Shown here: piece by piece, positions 56,277 to 64,000 of the stretch
How the letters are laid out: the number at the start of each line of letters is the position of its first letter
How positions within the stretch are numbered: the stretch's first letter is position 1
Assembly (NCBI GenBank): GCA_030425145.1
Contig: JAUHVK010000012.1
Span: 56,437 to 120,436 of the forward strand
Source: Alphaproteobacteria bacterium
Lineage (GTDB): Bacteria > Pseudomonadota > Alphaproteobacteria > Rhodobacterales > Rhodobacteraceae
Direction of reading: 5' to 3'
Length of the DNA stretch: 64,000 bases
The notes under the pieces: model-generated
What the model was told of the DNA's origin: nothing
What the model saw: the letters and a program-made list of their open reading frames with translations, nothing else
Database searches by the model: none
Made by a program: the position numbers and the translations under genes

Positions 56277-56790
56277 AGTCGTGGGTTCCCGCCGATTTTA
56301 GCGTGTCGAATGCTGGCCCCGCACCGGTAATGCCGCGCCAGATGGTTATCCCGCAGCGGATGATCACCGAGATCATGAAGGGCATGTAGATGGCGAAGAC
56401 CCAGTCGAACGGGATTTTCATGTAGGCGGATTTTTCAATCGCCATGAACTCGATGTAGCCCCAGACCGGCGGGATCGACCAGATGAAGATCCCGGCACAG
56501 ATCGTACTGGTGATCACGTCCAGCGCCCGCCGGGCCCAGCGGGGGAGCGCGGCATAGAGGATGTCTAGCCGGATCACGTCGGATTCCCGGACCACGAAGG
56601 CGTAGCCGAAAAGAATGCCCCAGAGCCAGGCGATGGAAACGAACTCCACAGTCCAGCCCAGTGGCAGGTTCAGCAGATAGCGGAACACGATCTGGATCAG
56701 GAAGCTCACGAAGAGCGCGCCCAAGATCAGCGCGAGGAAATTCTCCGCGCGCCGGGCGAGCCAATTATAGATGGATTTCAGGCGGTCCAT
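56269..56790 (-). CDS. dctQ: TRAP transporter small permease DctQ
   Basis: 'FRYLLNLPLGWTVEFVSIAWLWGILFGYAFVVRESDVIRLDILY'; overlaps dctM. Confidence 0.9.
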   Translation of the reverse strand: MDRLKSIYNWLARRAENFLALILGALFVSFLIQIVFRYLLNLPLGWTVEFVSIAWLWGILFGYAFVVRESDVIRLDILYAALPRWARRALDVITSTICAGIFIWSIPPVWGYIEFMAIEKSAYMKIPFDWVFAIYMPFMISVIIRCGITIWRGITGAGPAFDTLKSAGTHDYD

Positions 56791-56813
56791 TCTGCCCCCG
56801 CGTCAGTCAGGAG

Positions 56814-56836
56814 GGGGCCCGGCTGGTCCGGGCCCC
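56814..56836. terminator. perfect 9-bp GC hairpin between dctP and dctQ
   Basis: GGGGCCCGG-ctggt-CCGGGCCCC. Confidence 0.65.
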
Positions 56837-56844
56837 AAGGTTCG

Positions 56845-57831
56845 TCAAAGCCCGTTGATCTTGTCGAGCAGCCCCTCGGGCCAGTCTTCGGAGAACTTCG
56901 AGTTCTGGAAGACTTCAAGCACGTGGTCGCGGAACGCCTTTTTGTTGGGCTCGTAGACCTTCAGCCCTTCGCCCTCGAAGAACTCGACCAGCTCGGCTTC
57001 CTGTTCGATCGTATTGGCGTCCAATGCCTTCTGGAACTCGATGGAACATTTCTGGACCTTCGCCTGCTGCTCCTCGTTGAGGGAATCCCACTTCTGCTTT
57101 GAGATCGAGAAGACGTTCGAGGCGATCAGGTGTCCGGTCAGGATGATCTGATCCGTCACCTCGTAGAACTTCATCTGCTTGTCCGCGGGCAGAGGGTTGT
57201 CCTGCCCGTCCACGGCACCGGTTTGGAGCGCGGTGTAGACCTCGGTAAAAGCAAGCGGTGTCGGGTTCGCGCCGAGTGCTTCGCCGACGAATTGCCAGCC
57301 CTCGCCGCCAGGCATCCGGAGCTTTACGCCCTCTAGGTCAGCGGGGGTCATCACCTCCTTGTCGCCGCGGATATTTACGTGGCGGGTGCCGATGTAAGGC
57401 CAGGCCAATACCTTGATGTTGGTGGCTTCCTCCATCTTTCCGATCAGCTCGTCCAATACGTCGCCGTCATAGACCGCGCGCATGTGGTCATAATCGCGAA
57501 AGAGGTAGGCCGTGCCGAGGATCGAGGCCTCGGGAACCTGATTATAGAAGTCGAATATCGCCAACGCGCCCATGTCGAGGTTGCCGCGCTGCATCGCTGT
57601 CAGCTCGGTGCCCTGCTTGAAAAGGGTCGCGCCGAAATACGGCTTGAACTCGAACCCGTCGCCGAGACAGGTCGAGAAGACTTCGCGCAGGATGGTCGAC
57701 CGGCGGTCGGTCTCCTGCACCGTATCGGAATAGACCAGCTCGATCTTCTCCTGCGCGCTGGCCGGTTCGGACATGAGTCCGAACAAGGCAAGCGCACCGC
57801 AAAGCGCCGAGGTTAGTGTAAGATGTTTCAT
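56845..57831 (-). CDS. dctP: TRAP transporter substrate-binding protein DctP (first copy in operon)
   Basis: 'FEFKPYFGATLFKQGTELTAMQRGNLDMGAL', 'GVKLRMPGGEGWQFVGEALGANPTPLAFTEVYTALQTGAVDGQDNPL'. Confidence 0.92.
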   Translation of the reverse strand: MKHLTLTSALCGALALFGLMSEPASAQEKIELVYSDTVQETDRRSTILREVFSTCLGDGFEFKPYFGATLFKQGTELTAMQRGNLDMGALAIFDFYNQVPEASILGTAYLFRDYDHMRAVYDGDVLDELIGKMEEATNIKVLAWPYIGTRHVNIRGDKEVMTPADLEGVKLRMPGGEGWQFVGEALGANPTPLAFTEVYTALQTGAVDGQDNPLPADKQMKFYEVTDQIILTGHLIASNVFSISKQKWDSLNEEQQAKVQKCSIEFQKALDANTIEQEAELVEFFEGEGLKVYEPNKKAFRDHVLEVFQNSKFSEDWPEGLLDKINGL

Positions 57832-57846
57832 TTTGCTCCTCCCAAG

Positions 57847-58752
57847 CTATGCAAACGGGGCGCTGTCGCGTCCCGGGTCGAACGAACGGAATGCCTCCCA
57901 CATCCGTTCGGTATCCGGTTCCAGCCCGGTGAAAAGCCGGAACGCCTGCTCCGCTTGGTGAAGCGCCATGCCCGAACCGGGCAGCACCCGGCAGCCGAGG
58001 GCGCGCGCAGTGCGCAAGAGCTCTGTTTCAAGCGGAAAATAAACGATATCGCCGACCCAAAGGTCCGGCCGCAGGTCAGCCGCCGCGACAGGCATCCCCG
58101 GGTTCTTGTCCATCCCCATCGGCGTCGCGTTGACCACACCATGGGCTGAAGCAATGGCAGCCCGGACATCCGTTACCGTCTCGGCTCGGCCCGCCCCGTA
58201 GCGTTCAGTCAGGACCATGGAAAGCTCACGCGCCATCGCATCAGAGATATCTGCGACCAGCAGCGTGTCGACTCCGGCGTCAAGTAGCGCATGGGCCACC
58301 GCCCCACCGGCGCCACCCGCGCCGATCAGCACGACACGGTCCAGAGGGACGTCCGGCAATCCCCGCCGAAGACTTTCGCCAAAGCCCCAGTGATCGGTGT
58401 TGTGCCCGAACCGCTTGCCATCCCGGAAAACCACTGTGTTCACCGCGCCCACGTTTTGAGCGGAATCGGACAGCACGTCGATTGCGGGGATCACCGCGCG
58501 CTTGAACGGATAGGTCACGTTGATGCCGTTGAACCCTTTGGCCTCCAGCATGTCGAGGATCGCGCCAACGTCTTCGGGAAGTTCGCGCCGTTGCGAGTCT
58601 ATCAGACGGTAGTCGTAGGGAAGGCCCAGAGCCTCAGCGGCGGCCATGTGCATTCGTGGGGTTCGCGACGCGCCAATGCCTTGACCTAACAGGCCAATGC
58701 ACACCGGAAGATCGCGGTCCACAATCGCTTGAGCCGTCACGTCCTGCGGCAC
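57847..58752 (-). CDS. shikimate/quinate dehydrogenase family protein (AroE/YdiB-like)
   Basis: 'VCIGLLGQGIGASRTPRMHMAAAEALGL', 'GFNGINVTYPFKRAVIPAIDVLSDSAQNVGAVNTVV', 'GHNTDHWGFGESL'; GTG start 58752 with CAGGGAGGAGACC upstream. Confidence 0.9.
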   Translation of the reverse strand: MPQDVTAQAIVDRDLPVCIGLLGQGIGASRTPRMHMAAAEALGLPYDYRLIDSQRRELPEDVGAILDMLEAKGFNGINVTYPFKRAVIPAIDVLSDSAQNVGAVNTVVFRDGKRFGHNTDHWGFGESLRRGLPDVPLDRVVLIGAGGAGGAVAHALLDAGVDTLLVADISDAMARELSMVLTERYGAGRAETVTDVRAAIASAHGVVNATPMGMDKNPGMPVAAADLRPDLWVGDIVYFPLETELLRTARALGCRVLPGSGMALHQAEQAFRLFTGLEPDTERMWEAFRSFDPGRDSAPFA

Positions 58753-58830
58753 AGTCAGGTCTCCTCCCTGATATCGCCCCTCTGACGATGGGGTCTTGAC
58801 GGCAGAATGTTCTGTAAGGTTAATTGTGTC

Positions 58831-58851
58831 AACCAATTGTTCGGTTTGGTT
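58831..58851. promoter_or_regulatory. inverted repeat AACCAA-N9-TTGGTT in divergent promoter region (candidate TetR operator)
   Basis: Perfect 6-bp arms between shikimate dehydrogenase-like gene and TetR-hydrolase ORF. Confidence 0.4.
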
Positions 58852-58934
58852 CAAAATCGCAAAGATGACGCGATTTCGTTCTGCCTGGAAATGCGTTAAC
58901 AAGCGCCTCCGTACCGGCTGACAGGGAGGATAAG

Positions 58935-60584
58935 ATGGGCGAGGCAATGACCGGCGACGCCGCAGGCGAAAACCAGCGACGCGGCTGGAAACAGGATCCC
59001 GATGCTGTGCGCAGCAACATCCTCCAGATCGCCCGCGAGGTTTTCGCGGCGCAGGGGCTGTCAGGGGCCAGGATAGACGAGATTGCAGCCCGCACCCGTA
59101 CCTCGAAGCGGATGATCTACTACTACTTCGGCGACAAGCAGAAACTTTATCGCGCTGTCCTCGAAGACGCATACAGCCGAATGCGACATGGCGAGGACGC
59201 GCTTGATCTCGGCGCGCTCGACCCGGTGGCGGCGCTGCGACGGCTTGCAGAGTTCACTTTCGACCACCACCGACACAACCCCGATTTCGTGCGCCTCGTG
59301 ATGATCGAGAACGTGCACGAAGCCGAGCACATGTCGGGTTCGGATGCGATCGTGGGGCAAAACTCGTCGGTCATTCGGCTGCTCGAGGACATCTACCATC
59401 GCGGGGTTGAAGACGGGTTCTTCCGCCGTGGCCTGACCGCGCTCGAGCTGCATTGGCACATTTCAGCGGTCTCGATCTTCAACGTCTCGAACCGCGCAAC
59501 ATTCGCGAAGATTTTTGGCGACGAGCTGTTCTCGGAACGCGGCCAGCACATGCTGCGCCGTCACGTCGGCGACATGATCCTGGGCTTGGTTATGAAACCG
59601 GGCCTTTCCGCCGAAAGCGGATTGCCACGACCAAGGGAGGAGGCACGCATGATCAACCCGGACATCTTTCGGTTTCTGGAAGTGTGGGAGGACAAGTGGT
59701 CCACCCTCGGGCCTGACGCGACACCCGCCGAACGGCGCCTGCATTTCGAAAGCATTGCCCGCGACATGCGCCTTCCGACACCGCTGGAGGTGGAGACTGA
59801 CGAGGAACACTGGATTGACAGCGACGGTGGACCAGTCCGTGTCCGCATCTTCCGCCATTCCGATGGCGGAGCTCAACCTGCGCTGATCTATATGCACGGC
59901 GGCGCCTGGATGCAGGGCAGCCCGGAAACGCACTGGGACATTACGGCTCGGATTGCGGCTTGGAACAGGCAGACCGTAATCTCAGTCGACTACGCGCTCG
60001 CCCCAGAGCACCCCTTTCCAGCCGCGTACTTGCAAGTGCTGGCGGTGGCGAGATGGGTCCGCGACGAGGCAGAAACATTGGGCATCGACCCGGCACGCGT
60101 CGCCATCGGCGGCGACAGCGCCGGCGGCAACCTCGCTGCCGCAGTGGCCCTCACCTGTCGGGATGAGGGGTTGCCGCTATACGCCCAGCTTCTGATTTAC
60201 CCGGCTTGCGATTTCGACCGCACACGCCGCTCCTATGCTGAAAACGCTGAAGGCCCACTGCTTAAGGTCGCCGGGATGGCCGCGACCAACGCGCTCTATT
60301 GTGCAGACGAAATTCAATTGCAGACCGACCCCCGTATCGCGCCATTGGCCGCGGAAAGCCTCGCTGGCCTGCCGCCGACCTACGTGGCGGTGGCTAAATA
60401 CGATCCTTTACGCGACAGCGGCCTCGCATACGTTGATAAGCTCAAGGCGGACGGTGTTGCCGTCACGACGCATCAAGGCGACGGGCTGATCCACGGGTAC
60501 CTGCGGGCGATGGAATACTGCGCCGACAGTGAGGACCGTCTGCGCGAAATGTGTGCCTGGTTGAAAGGTGTCTCGGGAGATTAA
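58935..60584 (+). CDS. TetR-family regulator fused in frame to an HSL-type alpha/beta hydrolase (549 aa)
   Basis: TetR HTH 'NILQIAREVFAAQGLSGARIDEIAARTRTSKRMIYYYFGDKQKLYRAVLEDAY'; hydrolase 'IYMHGGAWMQGSPETHWD', 'IGGDSAGGNLAAAVAL', 'LIHGYLRAM'; internal ATG 59649 with AAGGGAGGAGG. Confidence 0.85.
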   Translation: MGEAMTGDAAGENQRRGWKQDPDAVRSNILQIAREVFAAQGLSGARIDEIAARTRTSKRMIYYYFGDKQKLYRAVLEDAYSRMRHGEDALDLGALDPVAALRRLAEFTFDHHRHNPDFVRLVMIENVHEAEHMSGSDAIVGQNSSVIRLLEDIYHRGVEDGFFRRGLTALELHWHISAVSIFNVSNRATFAKIFGDELFSERGQHMLRRHVGDMILGLVMKPGLSAESGLPRPREEARMINPDIFRFLEVWEDKWSTLGPDATPAERRLHFESIARDMRLPTPLEVETDEEHWIDSDGGPVRVRIFRHSDGGAQPALIYMHGGAWMQGSPETHWDITARIAAWNRQTVISVDYALAPEHPFPAAYLQVLAVARWVRDEAETLGIDPARVAIGGDSAGGNLAAAVALTCRDEGLPLYAQLLIYPACDFDRTRRSYAENAEGPLLKVAGMAATNALYCADEIQLQTDPRIAPLAAESLAGLPPTYVAVAKYDPLRDSGLAYVDKLKADGVAVTTHQGDGLIHGYLRAMEYCADSEDRLREMCAWLKGVSGD

Positions 60585-60753
60585 GCATTCTTGAAACAGT
60601 GCGCTTCGCCCTGACTTGGCCAAGGCCATGCCTAGAGTCTCGAACAGCCCAAAAGGCCACCTTCGATGCGCCCAGTCAACGGCCGTGATAGCGCGGTGTG
60701 TGCCAGACGGCCTTAGTCCGGAAGCAACTTACGGGTCTCATGATGCGAAGAGC

Positions 60754-60787
60754 GGGTCCGGGCGCAGCCTTACCCGTGCCCGGACCC
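60754..60787. terminator. perfect 10-bp hairpin between convergent genes
   Basis: GGGTCCGGGC-N14-GCCCGGACCC. Confidence 0.5.
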
Positions 60788-60906
60788 CATGTAATATTCT
60801 CGCTGCGCTGTAGATCGGCAAGAAGCGCACCTGCTCCCAAAAACCATTTCCCGCTAGGGCGAATGATTTTCGCTCGTGCTCCGCGCGCTCTCTACTTTTC
60901 CTTTCG

Positions 60907-63189
60907 CTAAGCGACACAGTCAGCGAAATACCTGACCTCACCGGTTTCCCCAATCTCCTGAACCAGCCCGTGAATATCGGTTTCAAAGCCGGGGCAGTCG
61001 CGGGAGAACTCGCGGTTAAACCGAAGATAATCCACGATTTCCTTGCTGAAGATCTCTCCTGGAATAAGCAGCGGGATGCCGGGTGGATACGGAGTGATAA
61101 GGCTCGTCGTCACACGGCCTTCGAGGTCGTCAATCGCGACCCGCTCGGTCTTCCTTTGCGCGATTTGCGAAAATGCCTCCAGCGGGGACATCGCCGGGAG
61201 ATGGTCGCCCAGGTAGATCTCGGTCGACAGACGCGCAACGTCATGTTTCGTGTAGAGGTCGTGAACGTGCTGCGACAGATCCTTGAGCCCCATGTGTTCA
61301 TACCGAGGATGTTTGGCACAGAATTCCGGCATGACACGCCAGAGAGGCTGATTGCGGTCGTAGTCGTCTTTGCACTGCTGGAGTGCGGCAAGAAGCGTAT
61401 TCCAGCGGCCTTTAGTAATCCCGATCGTGAACATGATGAAGAAACTGTAGAGACCGGTCTTCTCGACCACGACGCCATGTTCCGTCAGGTATTTTGAGAC
61501 GATCGAAGCCGGGATCCCTGTCTCTTCAAACCGACCGTCAATGTTCAGTCCCGGCGTAATGATCGTCGCCTTGATCGGGTCGAGCATGTTGAAGTTGCGG
61601 GCCATGTCGCCAAAGCCGTGCCATGCGTCCTCGCCAGAGCTTTCGACAGCCTCACTGTCGGTCTTCTTGAGTTCCCAGGCCTTCGCGCGGCCAATTCCGT
61701 CCTCAGCCAGATCATCGGGTCCCCAGACCTGGAACCACCAATCGTTGCCGTATTCCTCGTCGACCTTACGCATCGCACGCCGGAAATCGAGCGCCTCCAT
61801 CAGACTTTCTTCGACCAACGCCGTGCCGCCCGGTGGCTCCATCATCGACGCCGCAACATCGCAGCTTGCAATGATCGAGTATTGCGGGCTGGTCGACGTG
61901 TGCATGAGGTAGGATTCGTTAAACAAATGCCGGTCGAGCTTCGCCTCCTCTGCCTCCTGTACGAGAACATGACTGGCTTGGCTGATGCCGGCCAAAAGCT
62001 TGTGGACCGACTGTGTCGCGTAAACCACCGAGGACTTTGTCCGACCGCGCTTTTTGCCCATTGCGTGGTAGGTGCCGTAGAACGAGTGGAAGGCTGCATG
62101 TGGAAGCCAAGCCTCGTCGAAATGCAAAGTATCGACATAGCCGTCTAGCATCTCTTTCACGACTTCGGTGTTGTATAGCACTCCGTCATAGGTCGACTGC
62201 GTAAGCGACAGGATGCGCGGCTTTACCGTATCGGGGTCGATTCCTTCCAGAAGTGGATTGGCCTTGATCTTCGCTTTGATGGCATCGGGTTCGAATTCAG
62301 ATTGCTGGATCGGACCGATGATCCCCCAATGATTGCGCGTAGGCTTCAGGAAGATGGGGATGGCGCCTGTCATGATGATAGAATGCAGGATCGACTTGTG
62401 ACAGTTGCGGTCCACGAGCACCACGTCACCCGGAGCGACGTTATGGTGCCAGACAATCTTGTTTGAGGTTGAGGTGCCGTTCGTGACGAAAAAGCAGTGA
62501 TCGGCGTTGAAAATTCGCGCCGCATTGCGCTCCGACGCACCGATTGCGCCATTGTGATCCAGCAGCTGGCCAAGTTCCTCGACCGAATTGCAGACATCGG
62601 CGCGCAACATGTTTTCGCCGTAAAACTGGTGATACATCTGCCCGATGGGTGATTTTAGAAAGGCAACCCCGCCCGAATGCCCGGGACAATGCCACGAGTA
62701 TGAGCCGTCCTCGGCGTAGTCGAGAAGCGCCTTGAAGAACGGCGGTTGAATATATTCGAGATAGTTCTTCGCTTCGCGGATGATATGTCGGGCGACGAAT
62801 TCTGGCGTGTCTTCGAAAGCATGGATGAAACCATGCAGCTCGCGCAGGACATCGTTTGGCAGGTGCCGAGACGTCTTGGTCTCGCCATAGATGTAGATTG
62901 GCACATCTTCGTTCTTGTACCGGACCTCTTCGATGAAGCTCCGCAGGTTCAGGACTGCCGGGTCCAGGTCGGGGCCGGGGCTGAATTCTTCATCGTCGAT
63001 CGACAGGACAAAGGCCGCAGCGCGGCTTTGCTGCTGCGCGAATTGAGAGAGATCGCCGTAGCTCGTTGCACCCAGCACCTCGAAACCTTCTGCTTCGAGG
63101 GCTTGCGCAAGCGCCCGAATTCCAAAGCCAGAAGTGTTCTCTGATCGGAAATCCTCGTCAATGATGACGATGGGAAAGCTAAACTTCAT
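60907..63189 (-). CDS. arginine/lysine/ornithine decarboxylase (fold-type I, PLP)
   Basis: N-terminal wing domain; 'FFVTNGTSTSNKIVWHHNVAPGDVVLVDRNCHKSILHSIIMTGA', PLP-Lys region 'YATQSVHKLLAGISQASHV'. Confidence 0.93.
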   Translation of the reverse strand: MKFSFPIVIIDEDFRSENTSGFGIRALAQALEAEGFEVLGATSYGDLSQFAQQQSRAAAFVLSIDDEEFSPGPDLDPAVLNLRSFIEEVRYKNEDVPIYIYGETKTSRHLPNDVLRELHGFIHAFEDTPEFVARHIIREAKNYLEYIQPPFFKALLDYAEDGSYSWHCPGHSGGVAFLKSPIGQMYHQFYGENMLRADVCNSVEELGQLLDHNGAIGASERNAARIFNADHCFFVTNGTSTSNKIVWHHNVAPGDVVLVDRNCHKSILHSIIMTGAIPIFLKPTRNHWGIIGPIQQSEFEPDAIKAKIKANPLLEGIDPDTVKPRILSLTQSTYDGVLYNTEVVKEMLDGYVDTLHFDEAWLPHAAFHSFYGTYHAMGKKRGRTKSSVVYATQSVHKLLAGISQASHVLVQEAEEAKLDRHLFNESYLMHTSTSPQYSIIASCDVAASMMEPPGGTALVEESLMEALDFRRAMRKVDEEYGNDWWFQVWGPDDLAEDGIGRAKAWELKKTDSEAVESSGEDAWHGFGDMARNFNMLDPIKATIITPGLNIDGRFEETGIPASIVSKYLTEHGVVVEKTGLYSFFIMFTIGITKGRWNTLLAALQQCKDDYDRNQPLWRVMPEFCAKHPRYEHMGLKDLSQHVHDLYTKHDVARLSTEIYLGDHLPAMSPLEAFSQIAQRKTERVAIDDLEGRVTTSLITPYPPGIPLLIPGEIFSKEIVDYLRFNREFSRDCPGFETDIHGLVQEIGETGEVRYFADCVA

Positions 63190-63557
63190 TTGTTCTTCCT
63201 AGATGGTGCTTTCGGGCTTCACTGTTTCGCGCAGCGGCATTTGATGGCGCTACGTCCCCAAAAGGAAGTCGAGCAACCACTTTGTAAATGATCCAGTCAT
63301 TGTGCCGACCTTGAAGTTTCTTGTCGCATGAACGGCAGCGTTGTGGAAGTTGCATTGTGGTGGGCATGGAACCGCAGACGGCCGGATCGGGCCCGCTAGC
63401 GCCCTATGGTGCCATCTCGCATGTGTCCTATTCCTGCGGCGCAGTGAACGTCAGCTTCGAGCCCAAAGTGCTGTTTGGCTTGCGGCAGCCCTAACTCCTC
63501 GCCATTGTTGAGCCAGATTGAAACAAGTCCAATTTCGAACCAGGGAGGAACGCCTAA

Positions 63558-63893
63558 ATGCAATATCCGGATTTTATCAAAGCGTTTCCAAATATCGACG
63601 TGCCATTCCCCGATGATGTCGTGCAGACAGCGGTTGTGCAGTCCGAAAATGGGTTGGTGGCATTCTTCACCTTCCTCAAGGATATGGAGCTCCCCCCTCA
63701 TTCTCATGGTGCCCAATGGGGAACTGTAGTGGAAGGTGAAATCGAGTTTACCATCGGTGGAGAGACAAAGATCTATCGAGCCGGTGACAGCTATTCCATC
63801 CCGGCTGGCGTGGAACACGGAGCTCTAATCAAATCGGGAACCCGCGTCATCGACGTCTTCGCGGAGGCCGATCGGTACGCGATCAAACGGTGA
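63558..63893 (+). CDS. cupin-domain protein
   Basis: 'ELPPHSHGAQWGTVVEGEIEFTIGGETKIYRAGDSYSIPAGVEHGALI'; ATG with GGGAGGAACGCCTAA upstream. Confidence 0.85.
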   Translation: MQYPDFIKAFPNIDVPFPDDVVQTAVVQSENGLVAFFTFLKDMELPPHSHGAQWGTVVEGEIEFTIGGETKIYRAGDSYSIPAGVEHGALIKSGTRVIDVFAEADRYAIKR

Positions 63894-64000
63894 TAGGGGG
63901 CGGCTTCGTTGGCAGGGCAGGCAATTGACCCGCGCGTTGCTACCGGAAAGCAAGGGGTTGTTCGCCAACTCGTATTCCGTAGAGAAACCAGCTCTGAACC

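Overview
64-kb window from a high-GC alphaproteobacterial-type chromosome (Rhodobacterales-like; inferred from gene content only). It is densely coding, and I saw no rRNA, tRNA, CRISPR array or intact mobile element. Main blocks, in order: (1) a partial sugar-phosphate isomerase and a divergent OxyR-like regulator/1-Cys peroxiredoxin pair; (2) a respiratory stress module: NsrR-like Rrf2 regulator, cydDCAB plus a short cydX absent from the ORF track, a type II sulfide:quinone oxidoreductase-like protein, and a small membrane protein, with FNR-type sites; (3) AraC regulator and acyl-CoA dehydrogenase; (4) a ~18-kb divergent catabolic locus (14.7-32.4 kb) with a TctC/TctA-TctB fusion transporter, TcuAB-like tricarballylate oxidation genes, a PrpF/GalD-like isomerase, ThDP enzyme, DHDPS-family lyase, ALDH, FAD amine oxidase and several dehydrogenases; (5) an accessory island (32.6-39.8 kb) with a secreted caspase-like/Sel1 protein, a radical SAM protein, a Stf0-like sulfotransferase, a two-module glycosyltransferase, an orphan protein and a tiny secreted peptide; (6) a CoA-transferase/HMG-CoA-lyase-family/TRAP cassette; (7) P-type ATPase, PEP synthase and PfkB with an FNR-like site; (8) a shikimate-dehydrogenase/TRAP/SMP-30 operon with two DctP paralogues and an apparent remnant of a QuiC-like gene, divergent from an ORF fusing TetR and alpha/beta-hydrolase; (9) a basic amino acid decarboxylase and a cupin. 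The strongest candidates for undescribed biology are the caspase/radical-SAM/sulfotransferase/glycosyltransferase island and the tricarboxylate-type catabolic locus. All family calls are by eye from the translations; no database search was run.
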